From contig JAPLIX010000105.1 in NCBI GenBank assembly GCA_026388865.1, forward strand, positions 1 to 10,827: a stretch of 10,827 nt of DNA, read 5' to 3'. The position numbers and the translations under genes were made by a program. This document shows, one piece after another, positions 1-8,500 of the stretch (positions within the stretch are counted from its first letter, which is position 1; every line of letters begins with the position of its first letter). This stretch comes from Pseudomonadota bacterium (GTDB lineage: Bacteria > Desulfobacterota > WTBG01 > CAIYCZ01). Below the pieces are notes generated by a model. It saw only the letters and a program-made list of their open reading frames with translations, was not told the origin of the DNA and made no database searches.

Positions 1-1
1 A

Positions 2-160
2 GCGGTCTCGGATGACCCGGTGCGAATCAATTGCGCGGAGATCGCTGAAGGCGGCTTTTACCCGGTCAGTGCAATAGCGGACTGGATAGTGCGGGATGGA
101 GAAGTTTTCACGCCTGCATTTAAAACCCTGTTTGAACGGTACCGGCAGTCATGCGGGTAG
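2..160 (+). CDS. Probable NUDIX hydrolase, C-terminal end (partial)
   Basis: This is an open frame from the window edge to a TAG at 158-160, giving 52 residues. Seen: it contains the string EIAEGGFYPVSAIADWI followed by VFTPAFKTLFERYR. Known: this acidic 'EI.EG.F.....I..W' strand and the trailing 'FTPAF..L.ERY' helix resemble the C-terminal end of isopentenyl-diphosphate-isomerase-like NUDIX hydrolases (YfcD type). Those proteins cleave nucleoside diphosphates linked to another moiety in the cytoplasm. Inferred: the catalytic NUDIX box (GX5EX7REUXEEXGU) should lie upstream of the window, so the assignment rests on the tail only. The gene converges with the leftward cyclase pseudogene, leaving only 46 bases between the two stops. 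I see no clear terminator hairpin with a T-run there. Confidence 0.55.
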   Translation, partial: AVSDDPVRINCAEIAEGGFYPVSAIADWIVRDGEVFTPAFKTLFERYRQSCG

Positions 161-206
161 CAGCCTCCAACATCGTCCTGCACCTGCCGCATGGTGTGTT
201 CACTGG

Positions 207-1522
207 TCAGGATTTTTTGCCGCGCAGTTTCTGCCGGTACATCAGCCGGTCCGCCTCTGAGAGCAGCTGGTCAACAGTGCGCGGCTGCTCGGGGTTATAG
301 AGCGCTATGCCGATGCTGAGCGACAGGCTGAACCGGCGGCCGGGCTGAGCATTACAGGCACTGACGGCCTCCTGCAGGCTTCATCGCCGCCCATCCGGGC
401 GAGAATATCCGAAGTGCGGAAGGTAGCTTTAAAAATCTGCGCGGTATCACGTAACGCCTGGTCTCCCAGCGCATGCCCCAGATGATCGTTGATCCTCTTC
501 AGATCGTCCAGGTCCGCGAACAGCAGCAGCTGCTGTCTTTTGGTGCGCTTGGCGATTCTTAATTGCTGGCCGGCAAGCGTGAGGAACCCGCGCCGGTTAT
601 AGAGGCCGGTGAGCTCATCAATCAGGGACAGGGCGCGCAGCTCTTCTTCCATCCGCTTGCGATCGCTCACGTCCTCAATGATCCCGTCAATCCATTTTAT
701 GGCCCCCTGCTCATCATACTGGGCTTTCCCGGTAATTGCGACCCACAGGCTGGCGCCGTTTTTCGCCAGCAGGCGCAGCTCCCGGTCCTTGACAAAGCCG
801 GTCCGTACAATGTCCGCGATGAAGCGCTGCCTCTCCTGCTGGTCATGGTAATGCTCTGCGATGTTTGATACCAGCAGCGCTTTTACCGAATCATACCCCA
901 GCATCTGGGCAAGGGCGTCGTTAGCCTGCATGAGGCGACCGTAGGGGCCGCCCTTATTTTTATAGATGCCGATCCGGTAGATGCCCACGTTGATGTTCTC
1001 CACAATGGTCCGGAAGCGCTCTTCATTGCTTTTGAGGTCCTCGAATATCTGTTTTCGCTCGGTAATATCATCACCGGAGCTGAGGGTCGCGAAGATGTCG
1101 CCTTTTTTATCTTTCAAGATAGTATTGTGCCAGGCGATCAGTTTTTCCTCTCCGCTTTTAGTCAGGACCGGGTTTTCAAAATATTCAACAGTCCTGATCC
1201 GGCCTGACAGCAATTTATTAAAACCATCTATGACCGCCCCTCGCGTCCGTTCCGGGACAAAATTATCAAACCATGTTTTTCCGATAATCTCATTTTTCCT
1301 GTAGCCCAGGAGGCGAGCCCCGACATTGTTTATGAGAGTAACGGTCTGGTCTTTATTGATGACCACAATAATAACACCGGCAAAATCAACATAGGTCCGC
1401 ACCAGGTCCCGTTCCCGGGCAAGCTGGATGGCGTTGCTTTTATGTTGTGCTGCGGATGCTTTCAATTTTGCAATCTGCTTGCGCAGTTTTTCCGCTTCGT
1501 TAATCAGCTCTTCTTTTTTCAT
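207..1522 (-). pseudogene. PAS-PAS-GGDEF diguanylate cyclase gene, broken by a small deletion and frameshift in the active-site region
   Basis: The start is ATG at 1522, preceded by an AAAGGA site 4 bases away. Residues 1-38 look like a coiled coil. PAS domain 1 spans about 40-155 and ends in DDITERKQ. PAS domain 2 spans about 167-290, starts NEERFRTIVENINVGIYRIG and ends in EDVSDRKR. GGDEF starts near 298 with DELTGLYNRRGF (302-313), the metal-binding FADLDD (D337) and GGDE (378-381). After GGDE the frame runs on as a non-GGDEF tail and stops at 305. The proper C-terminal end is in another frame (about 207-377): LQEAV, RFSLSLSIGIALYN and QLLSEADRLMYRQK, ending at the TGA at 207-209. From GGDE to SIG there are about 22 residues where the family usually has about 40 or more, so roughly 60-70 bases are missing, and not as a multiple of three. 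Known: GGDEF enzymes make cyclic di-GMP from two GTP. The product here should lack activity, though the PAS part could still be made. An assembly error is the alternative. Confidence 0.85.
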
Positions 1523-1609
1523 TTTCCTTTATCAGGCAAATGTCATGCGAGAGATTTTGAACCCGCTGATGTTTTTGTGCAACAGTGATATGTATGGTAA
1601 TGAATCATC

Positions 1610-1638
1610 CTTATATAATAAACCGCCCTGTTTTACAA
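1610..1638 (-). promoter_or_regulatory. Sigma70-like promoter for the PAS-GGDEF gene
   Basis: Reading the minus strand, TTGTAA (1633-1638) is followed after exactly 17 bases by TATAAG (1610-1615). These match the -35 and -10 consensus at 4/6 and 5/6. Transcription would start near 1603 and leave a leader of about 80 bases before the ATG at 1522. The element lies in the 135-base gap after the TMTC-like gene, so the cyclase gene need not depend on readthrough from it. Confidence 0.55.
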
Positions 1639-1657
1639 TCCGGTATTTTTTCAGCAC

Positions 1658-3562
1658 TTATTGAGCAGCCCCGCGGGGAGCAGCCTGCTGCAGGCGCTGC
1701 AGGAACTCACCGCTTACTCGAAAGCCGGAGGCCTGCAGGACCCTGACCTCGGCCCAGGCCTGCTTATAATCACCTTTTTCATACCAGGCTACTGCCCGGT
1801 TATAGCGGGCAGTGGTAAACTCCGGCTTAAACTTCAGTGCCTGAGAATAGTCTGCTATCGCCTGATCATAGGCGTTTTTTTTCAACAGCAAGTTAGCCCG
1901 GTTATTGTAAGCCTCTGCATAACAGGCGTCAATGTCCAGTGCCCGCGTGTAGTCAGCTATGGCCCGTTCGTCTTCCGCAAGAGCAGCAAAGGCATTGCCC
2001 CGGTTATAGAAGGCGATGGCAAACTGCGGATCAAGGGCCACTGCCCGGGTCAGGTCATCCACTGCCCTGCGGTATTCACCAGTGAGGGTGAAGGTGAGCC
2101 CGCGGTTACACCAGGCTTTTGCATAGCGGGGGCTGAGGCTGAGCGCGGTATCGAAATCTGCAAGAGCTTTTTTAAACTCCTTTTTATTTTTATAGGCAAG
2201 GCCCCGGTTGTTATAGGCATCTATAAACTGCGGGCTCATGGTGAGGGCAGTGGTGAAATCCGCGATGGCTCGCTCATAATCCCCGGCATCTTTAAAGGCA
2301 AGTGCCCGGTTGTGATAGGCAACCGGATCGAGGGGATAGTTGCGTATCACGTCATTCCACAGGGTGACGCCGTCTTTCCATACCAGGCAGCGCTGCCAGG
2401 TAAGAACGCACAGCATGGCGCAGATAAAGATTGCCGCCGGGAGCAGCAGTCTGTTTCGCTTCCGCGCAGCTTCGCCGCCGCTTCCGCAGAGGCGGGCAAA
2501 CCCTTCGGCGGCGAGATACAGGAGCCCGATTGACGGGATATACGTGTAGCGGTCGGCAGCCATGGCCTGACCAATCGGCACCAGCTGCAGAACCGGTGCA
2601 ATGGTAATAAAAAAAAACAGGGCGCCGAAGCTCAGATCTTTAGCATAGCGCACCGAGGCAGCCGCTGCCGCAAGCAGGATGAACGCCAGCATTGCCCCGG
2701 CATAGAAGCTGACCGGCAGCCCCTGAGCCATATTCGGATACGGATACAGGCATGACAGGTTAAGGGGGACCAGTATCTTTGCCAGGTAGAAGACCAGGCC
2801 GTAGCCGGCAATAGCCACCGTATCCAGCAGGGACACAGATGGCTGATTGCGCACCCCGCCAAGAGAGTGCTGGGCATACAGGGCCACTGCCGCAAAAATT
2901 GCCGCCAGGAGAAAAAAAGGAACCTTCTCCCACAACAGCTTACGGTTCCAGGCGCGCTGATTGAAATAATCACAGAGCAGCAGTACGCAGGGCAGGGTAA
3001 TGGCCATGGCTTTTGACAGCAGGGCGCACATAAATAACGCAAGCGCCAGGCTATAAAGGGCCGGGCTCTTTGCTTTCCGGTGATAGTACAGATAGGAGAT
3101 GAGCGCAGCGAGGAAAAACAATGTGCACAGCACGTCCTTGCGCTCGGAAACCCAGGCAACCGACTCCACGTGCAGGGGGTGGATGCCGAACAACAGTGCC
3201 GTGATAAAGGCAGCCGTAATATTGGCACGGAGCATGAAAATGAACCAGAACACCAGCAGACAGTTGCCCAGATGCAGGATGAGGCTGGTGGCGTGATAGG
3301 CAAAAGGGTCCAAACCGAAAAACCGGTATTCAAGGGCATAGGAGAGGATGGTGAGGGGCAGATAGCATGCCACATAGAATGACGTGAACATGGTTTTAAT
3401 ACTGTGCCAGGAAAGCTCTTTCACGGCGGCATTTTCCGTGAGATAGGCCCCGTCATCCCAGTTGGGAAAGCCGTTGTTGAGCGAGGGGTAAAAAGCTATT
3501 ACGGTGATGAGAACAACTGCACTGAGAGATGCTGCCAGGGTGATTTTATTAACACTGCTCAT
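1658..3562 (-). CDS. TMTC-like polytopic membrane protein: GT-C-type transferase half plus six TPR units
   Basis: The protein has 634 residues. Seen: a first hydrophobic segment (about 9-24) is followed by a loop with NWDD (34-37). The hallmark HPLHVESVAWVSERKDVL is at 128-145, many hydrophobic segments run to about residue 390, and AADRYTYIPSIGL is at 335-347. The rest (about 413-616) is six tandem 34-residue TPR units with repeated N-R-A/G cores. Known: this architecture is that of eukaryotic TMTC O-mannosyltransferases and their many bacterial relatives. They have a GT-C fold with an acidic pair in the first periplasmic or luminal loop that would use a lipid-linked sugar, and TPRs that hold the acceptor. 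Inferred: it is an inner-membrane glycosyltransferase of unknown substrate; bacterial members are mostly uncharacterised. The start gives MSSVNKI; the bases just upstream are an A/T-rich ATT repeat without a Shine-Dalgarno site. The broken cyclase gene lies 135 bases downstream on the same strand. Confidence 0.8.
   Translation of the reverse strand: MSSVNKITLAASLSAVVLITVIAFYPSLNNGFPNWDDGAYLTENAAVKELSWHSIKTMFTSFYVACYLPLTILSYALEYRFFGLDPFAYHATSLILHLGNCLLVFWFIFMLRANITAAFITALLFGIHPLHVESVAWVSERKDVLCTLFFLAALISYLYYHRKAKSPALYSLALALFMCALLSKAMAITLPCVLLLCDYFNQRAWNRKLLWEKVPFFLLAAIFAAVALYAQHSLGGVRNQPSVSLLDTVAIAGYGLVFYLAKILVPLNLSCLYPYPNMAQGLPVSFYAGAMLAFILLAAAAASVRYAKDLSFGALFFFITIAPVLQLVPIGQAMAADRYTYIPSIGLLYLAAEGFARLCGSGGEAARKRNRLLLPAAIFICAMLCVLTWQRCLVWKDGVTLWNDVIRNYPLDPVAYHNRALAFKDAGDYERAIADFTTALTMSPQFIDAYNNRGLAYKNKKEFKKALADFDTALSLSPRYAKAWCNRGLTFTLTGEYRRAVDDLTRAVALDPQFAIAFYNRGNAFAALAEDERAIADYTRALDIDACYAEAYNNRANLLLKKNAYDQAIADYSQALKFKPEFTTARYNRAVAWYEKGDYKQAWAEVRVLQASGFRVSGEFLQRLQQAAPRGAAQ
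1715..2326 (-). repeat. Six tandem 102-bp units encoding TPRs
   Basis: Residues 413-616 of the TMTC-like protein fall into six units of 34 residues (413, 447, 481, 515, 549 and 583 onward). Each carries a Y/W-x-N-R-A/G start and an A-(I/L/V)-x-D-(F/Y/L) core. On the plus strand this shows as a recurring CCCGGTTAT-like word every 102 bases. The units have diverged at DNA level, so this is a protein repeat and not a recent tandem duplication. Confidence 0.8.
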
Positions 3563-3828
3563 TATTATTATTGTTTGCAGATTGAAGTCTTTAAACCAGA
3601 TGCCGTTACTCTGGAGCTATTAACCATGTTATCTTAAAATTGGTAACAGATAAACTGTTTTTACGCTGAGGTGCCAAAACAGAAGGCTTTTTTTTGAGGT
3701 AAAATTCACGCGCAGTCTTTTTGAAAAAGCATTGTCGGGCACCATAAAATCAGGTATAAAGAAAATAGTTGTGCAGTGTTTTCATGTTTCCAGCATCGCA
3801 CCATTCCTGCCTCTGCAGCAAGGGCATT
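3563..3828. other. Divergent intergenic region
   Basis: This 266-base gap separates the leftward TMTC-like gene from the glucosidase remnant. No convincing gene is seen. It holds a putative rightward promoter (3732-3760). It also holds an 8-base T run behind a GCC/GGC pair near 3671-3696, too weak to call a terminator. A short inverted pair (AGATAA/TTATCT) near 3630-3653 could be an operator but is not supported further. No good promoter for the leftward gene was found: the best guess on the minus strand is TTGGCA near 3674 with a poor -10. Confidence 0.5.
3732..3760 (+). promoter_or_regulatory. Putative promoter of the glucosidase-remnant/GH13/DUF748 unit
   Basis: TTGTCG (3732-3737) is followed after 17 bases by TATAAA (3755-3760). 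An alternative -35, TTGAAA (3721-3726), has CATAAA 16 bases further on. Either would start transcription ahead of the decayed glucosidase end. The intact GH13 gene would then have a leader of about 300 bases containing the remnant. Confidence 0.35.
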
Positions 3829-4109
3829 GGCCCTGTTAATAAGCGTTCAGATATGATGGTATTAGACTGGGGGGGCATGAAAGAGCAGAATATTTTCCCG
3901 GCGATAACGATGCCGGTCTCGGCGCAAGTCACCAGACCGGGTGGACCGGTGTCGTGGCAAAAATCATTCAGACCCTGGGCTTTGTGGATGACAAAGCAGT
4001 ACTGGAGCGCGGTGTGAGGCCGGCTATGACCACCTGCCAGCGCCCGTCCCCGGCGAAAAAAAACGCGGAGCTGAGCTATGGCATGGCCGAAACACTCAAT
4101 CATTTATGA
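3829..4109 (+). pseudogene. Decayed C-terminal end of a GH63/MGH1-like glucosidase
   Basis: In the frame that is open from 3843 to a TGA at 4107-4109, the plus strand encodes EYFPGDNDAGLGASHQ directly followed by TGWTGVVAKIIQTLG. From memory of the family, bacterial GH63-type glucosidases end with a block like EYFHGDNG.GLGASHQTGWTGLVAKL. They cleave terminal alpha-glucosyl units with an (alpha/alpha)6 barrel. Upstream, the preceding residues (GPVNKRSDMMVLDW, 3829-3870) lie in another frame, and the switch falls at a run of seven G (3869-3875). A stop (TAA, 3840-3842) closes the lower frame before that. Only about 80 to 90 of the several hundred residues such enzymes have are present, and no start or catalytic barrel is visible. 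The end overlaps the GH13 start by 32 bases, as in tightly packed operons. Inferred: the gene once preceded the GH13 gene and has been mostly deleted. Confidence 0.7.
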
Positions 4110-5547
4110 AATCAACACCTGGGTGTGGCTCAATGAACTGAGCCGCAGATATAAAAAATCAATCACCCTTGGCAGCGTCCCGGCCAGTGAATGGGATGCC
4201 ATTGCTGACTTGCAGGTTGATGCCGTGTGGCTGATGGGCGTGTGGGAGCGCAGCCCCGCCGGCATCCGCATTGCGCGGGAGCTGCCGGTGCTGCAGGAAG
4301 AATATCGTCGGGCACTGCCTGATTTTACCATGGAAGATGTAGCAGGCTCACCCTACTGCGTGCACCGCTACGTGGTGGATGAGCACCTCGGAGGCCCAAA
4401 GGGTCTTGCCACGGCGCGCAAGCAGTTGGCCAAGCGGGGTATGCAGCTGATACTTGATTTTGTGCCGAATCATGTGGCTCCTGATCACCCGTGGATTCTT
4501 GAGCACCCGGAATATTTTATCCAGGGAAGCGCGGATGATTTTGCTCAGAAACCGGGAGAGTTTTTCCGGGCAGGGGATAAGATCATTGCCTGCGGCCGCG
4601 ATCCGTATTTTCCGCCCTGGACTGACACCGCCCAGCTCAATATCTTTCATCCCGGCCTGCGCAAAGCTGCTATCGAGACCGTGAGTTCTATTGCATCCCA
4701 GTGCGACGGCATGCGCTGTGACATGGCAATGCTTCTTATAAATAATATATTTGAGAAGACCTGGGGCCAGCGTGCCGGAGTCCGACAGGAAACTGAATAC
4801 TGGCAGGAGATAATAGCAGTGGTGCGCAAAAAATATCCTGACACGCTGTTCATGGCCGAGGCATACTGGGACCTGGAGTGGGAGCTGCAGCAGCAGGGAT
4901 TCAACTACTGCTATGACAAGCGGCTCTATGACCGCCTGGTCCATGAATCTGCGGAGTCGGTGCGGCAGCATCTGCTTGCAGACCTCAGCTATCAGGATAA
5001 ACTGGTGCGCTTCATTGAGAACCATGATGAGCCGCGTGCCGCGGCAACATTTTCTCCAGAAAAGCAATGCGCTGCTGCTGTTACCATCCTGACCCTGCCC
5101 GGGGCAAAGCTGCTGCATGAGGGCCAGTTCGAGGGATGCAGGGTAAAACTTCCCGTACAGCTTGGCCGTCGCCCTGATGAACCTGCTGATGGGGTGATGC
5201 AGGCATTTTACCGGCAATTGCTCAAAGCAGTTAATGCCAGGGCTTTTCGCGAAGGGGAATGGCAGCTCTGCGAACGCAGCGGCTGGCCCGATAACCAGAG
5301 CTATGTGAACCTTGTTGCCTGGTGCTGGCGCAACGGGCAGGAGCGATACCTCGTTATCGTAAACCTTTTGGATGCACGGGCACAGGGGAGGATCGTTCTC
5401 CCCTGGGATGAGCTGTCCGGGCGCATGTGGCAGCTCACTGATATTTTTACCAATGAGGTGTATGAACGCTATGGCAGCGAAATGCCCGATGCCGGGCTGT
5501 TTGTGGATCTTGCGCCATGGGGATTCCATCTCCTGAGCTTCCACTAA
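4078..5547 (+). CDS. GH13 alpha-amylase-family glycosidase
   Basis: The protein has 489 residues. Seen: the four GH13 blocks are in order: DFVPNH (127-132), GMRCDMAML (211-219, nucleophile D215), FMAEAYWD (258-265, acid/base E261) and FIENHDE (312-318, D317). The N-terminal end PKHSIIYEINTWVWLNELSRRY enters the (beta/alpha)8 barrel at once. Residues from about 395 on look like the usual beta-sandwich C domain. There is no signal peptide, so the enzyme should be cytoplasmic. Known: GH13 enzymes hydrolyse or transfer alpha-glucosides by a retaining mechanism. Inferred: its exact substrate (malto-oligosaccharide, trehalose-like or compatible-solute glucoside) cannot be read from sequence, though the neighbouring glucosidase fossil suggests a shared alpha-glucoside pathway. 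The start at 4078 is supported by GGAG at 4067-4070, 7 bases upstream. All catalytic residues are present, so it is probably functional despite the decayed neighbour. Confidence 0.9.
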   Translation: MAWPKHSIIYEINTWVWLNELSRRYKKSITLGSVPASEWDAIADLQVDAVWLMGVWERSPAGIRIARELPVLQEEYRRALPDFTMEDVAGSPYCVHRYVVDEHLGGPKGLATARKQLAKRGMQLILDFVPNHVAPDHPWILEHPEYFIQGSADDFAQKPGEFFRAGDKIIACGRDPYFPPWTDTAQLNIFHPGLRKAAIETVSSIASQCDGMRCDMAMLLINNIFEKTWGQRAGVRQETEYWQEIIAVVRKKYPDTLFMAEAYWDLEWELQQQGFNYCYDKRLYDRLVHESAESVRQHLLADLSYQDKLVRFIENHDEPRAAATFSPEKQCAAAVTILTLPGAKLLHEGQFEGCRVKLPVQLGRRPDEPADGVMQAFYRQLLKAVNARAFREGEWQLCERSGWPDNQSYVNLVAWCWRNGQERYLVIVNLLDARAQGRIVLPWDELSGRMWQLTDIFTNEVYERYGSEMPDAGLFVDLAPWGFHLLSFH

Positions 5548-5566
5548 GTTCTACCCAAAGCTATAC

Positions 5567-5573
5567 AAGGGGG
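5567..5573 (+). promoter_or_regulatory. Ribosome binding site fixing the DUF748 start
   Basis: AAGGGGG lies 6 bases before the ATG at 5580. An earlier in-frame ATG at 5517 would read through the end of the GH13 gene and has no such site, so 5580 is preferred. Confidence 0.75.
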
Positions 5574-5579
5574 AATGCT

Positions 5580-8500
5580 ATGAACATTTTACGGCCGCTT
5601 GATCGTCTGGGGCGATTTAAAAAATTCGTTTTATGGGGTGCCGGTATAATAGCTGCGTACACTATACTGGGTTTTTTGCTTCTTCCGTTCACCATTAAGC
5701 TGGTCGCGGTAAAAAAACTCTCTGAAATGTTGCATCGGCCGGTTTCCATCGAGTCTGTGAGGCTCAACCCGTATGCGCTCGCGCTCACTATAAACAAGCT
5801 GAACATACAGGAGCCGAAGGAGCCGGTCGATTTTCTCTCCTTCACTATGCTTTATGTAAACTTAAGCGGGTCATCGGTCTTCAAACTTGCGCCGGTCGTG
5901 GAAGAATGCAAGCTTGATGGTTTCCATGTCCGGGTGATGCGGATCAAGGACACCACCTTCAATTTCTCCGACCTTATCACGCCGGCGCAGCCCGAGCCAA
6001 AGCCGGCTCCGCCCCCCGCTGCTGCCGCGCCTTTATTAAAATTTTCACTCAACAATATTCAGATTACCAATGGCCGGGCCGAGATTCAGGACCAGGTAAC
6101 CGGTAAAACGCATACCATACAAAACCTGAATTTTACCATCCCCTTTGTTTCCAATATCGGCACTGATGTGCAGATCTTTGTCCAGCCGCACTTCGCTACC
6201 GTATTCAATAAGACGCCCATCGAGCTGAACGGCAAAACCAAGCCCTTTGCTGATTCTCTTGAAACCACGCTCAGCTTCAGCCTGAAGGGAATAGACCTCG
6301 CCTATTACTTTGCCTATGTCCCGGTCAGGACCAATTTGAAGCTCACTTCCGGCTCACTTGATATTGCCGCCAATGTGACCTTCACCCGGTTTAAGGATAA
6401 GCCGCCCGAGTCCCACGTGACCGGAGATGTGGCGGTGAAGGACTTAAGCATTACGGATATTGCGAATAACCCGGTGCTGAAATTTGGTCTGCTGCAGACC
6501 AAAATCGCGCCGTCGAGCTTTTTAACCGGGAAGGTGCATCTTGCGAAAGTTTTGCTGCAGGGGCCGGAAATCGGCATTACCCGCGGCAAGGACGGAAACG
6601 TAAATATATATAATTTAGTCCCGGCAGAAGAGCAGGCTTCTCCTGCGCCGCCGGCAGCAACAGCGAAGCAGAACCCGTTTACCCTGCAGGTTGATGATTT
6701 CTCGCTGAAGGATGCCCGGGTCTTCATCACTGATTTTTTCAAAGCATCAGGCGGCGCTGCATCCGCGCCGACAGAGCTGGTAAAGCTCCCCGCATTATCA
6801 ATTAACGGTGTGTCTGTTGATACTGCTAAGCAGGAAGCAGTGGTGGAAAATATTTCCGCAGAGCAGTGCGCGGTAGCGGTAAAGCGAGCTGCTGCGGGAG
6901 ACCTCAACGTGCAGGCCATTGCCCCGCCCCCGGCTGCAAACACCGGGCCCCCGTGGACAGCGACCGTGAATAAGCTAACGCTAAAGAAGTTTGCCTTTAA
7001 GGGAGAGCATCTGACAGCGGTAGAGGACAGCAATGTCTTCATAGACGAGATAACGATTGATGCGCGGGATTTCTCGACGAAGCCCGGCGCGAAAGGCAAC
7101 ATTGACTTTTCCTGCAGGGTGAACAATGCCGGCACCATTAGCGTTAAAGGAGCGTGCGGCATCGCTCCCGTCGCGGCCGAACTCAAGCTTGACGTTAAGG
7201 AAATCAAGCTGGCGGGGTTCCAGCCATTCCTCGCCGGCTTTATGAACGCGCGGCTTGCCGGCGGCAGCTTTTCCACCTCTGGCTCCCTTAACCTGGCGCA
7301 AGACAAAGACAAGCTGGCGACTAAATTCACCGGCAGCTCGGCAATTGCTGATTTTTCCCTGATTGAAACGGACAAGGCAGCGGACCTTCTGAAATGGAAG
7401 CAGCTTAAAGTCAGTGGAATAGATGCGGGAACAGCGCCGCTCTCCATCAGCATCAAGGATATAACCCTGGAGAAACTATTTTCCAAAATAATTATCAACA
7501 AGGATAAAACCATCAACCTGGCGCTTGTGATAAAATCTGAGCCGGCAGCAGCAGCGCAAACCACTCAGCCTGCAGCAGTACAGCAGCCGCCGCAGCCTGC
7601 GGCAAAGCCCGCTGAACCGCTGCCGCTTGCCATCGGCCTGATTACCTTAAAGGGCGGAAAAATAATTTTTAACGACCGCTCCGTCTCCCCCGTCCATACC
7701 TCCAGCCTGACAGACATTAACGGCACAATTCGTGACATAGCACCAAAGCAGGGCAAAAAAGCGGCCGTGGCATTGAACACCAGGATTAACAACTCGGCGC
7801 CCCTCAAAATTACCGGGACTCTTGACCCCTTCAGGGACGGCCTGTCTTTGGACCTGAGAGTGCATTTGCAGGACATGGACCTGAGCCCCTTTACGCCCTA
7901 TTCAGGAAAATATGCCGGTTATACCATTCAGAAGGGAAAACTCACCCTGGACCTGCACTACACGATTGAGGATAAAAAACTTGTTTCAACCAATGATGTG
8001 TTCATTGATCAGTTTGACTTCGGCGAAACAGTGAAGAGCCCTGATGCCATTGACCTGCCGGTGAAGCTGGGCGTGTCGCTGCTGAAAGACAGCAGCGGTA
8101 AAATTAAGCTCAACCTGCCGGTCACCGGACGGCTGGATGATCCGCAGTTCAGCATCTTCGGGATTATTTTAAAGGTATTAAAAAATATTCTGATCAAGGC
8201 GGCCACCTCGCCGTTTTCCCTGATAGGCTCCATGGTCGGATCAAAAGAGGATTTGAGCTGCGTTATCTTTGATCCCGGAAGCGCCCGGCTGAGCGATGCG
8301 GAGAAGTCAAAGCTGAACGCGCTGGCAAAGGCGCTTGCCGACCGGCCGAACCTGAGCATGGAGATTTCCGGGTTTGTGGACACGGATGCAGACCGGCAGG
8401 GATTGGTTGACGCGGAATTCAGAAAACAGCTGCTGGCCGGGAAGAAGGGGAAAAAGGGAAAAAAGGAAGAACCCGATGCCGGGGAAGAAACAGAAGCGAT

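Noticed and set aside
1715..2326. Regularly spaced CCCGGTTAT-like words every 102 bases that could be taken for a direct-repeat array or CRISPR.
   Set aside because: The period is exactly three TPR units per 306 bases, and the words encode the conserved N-R-A/G of each TPR.
1661..2533. Plus-strand open frame of 290 codons opposite the TPR region.
   Set aside because: It is a shadow of the repeated TPR codons on the minus strand, with a periodic translation.
3671..3696. GCC-A-rich-GGC followed by eight T, as a rightward terminator.
   Set aside because: The stem has only three pairs, and no rightward gene lies upstream.
3750..4103. Minus-strand open frame of 117 codons between the TMTC-like and GH13 genes.
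   Set aside because: The plus strand of the same stretch carries the GASHQTGWTG glucosidase block, which explains the open reading better.
4348..5544. Long antisense open frame of 398 codons under the GH13 gene.
   Set aside because: The sense frame has all four GH13 blocks; the antisense translation has no motif and arises from codon bias.
6314..7564. Long antisense open frame of 416 codons under the DUF748 gene.
   Set aside because: Its Ser/Ala/Leu-rich translation mirrors the Ala/Lys/Pro-rich sense protein. There is no family motif and no ribosome site.
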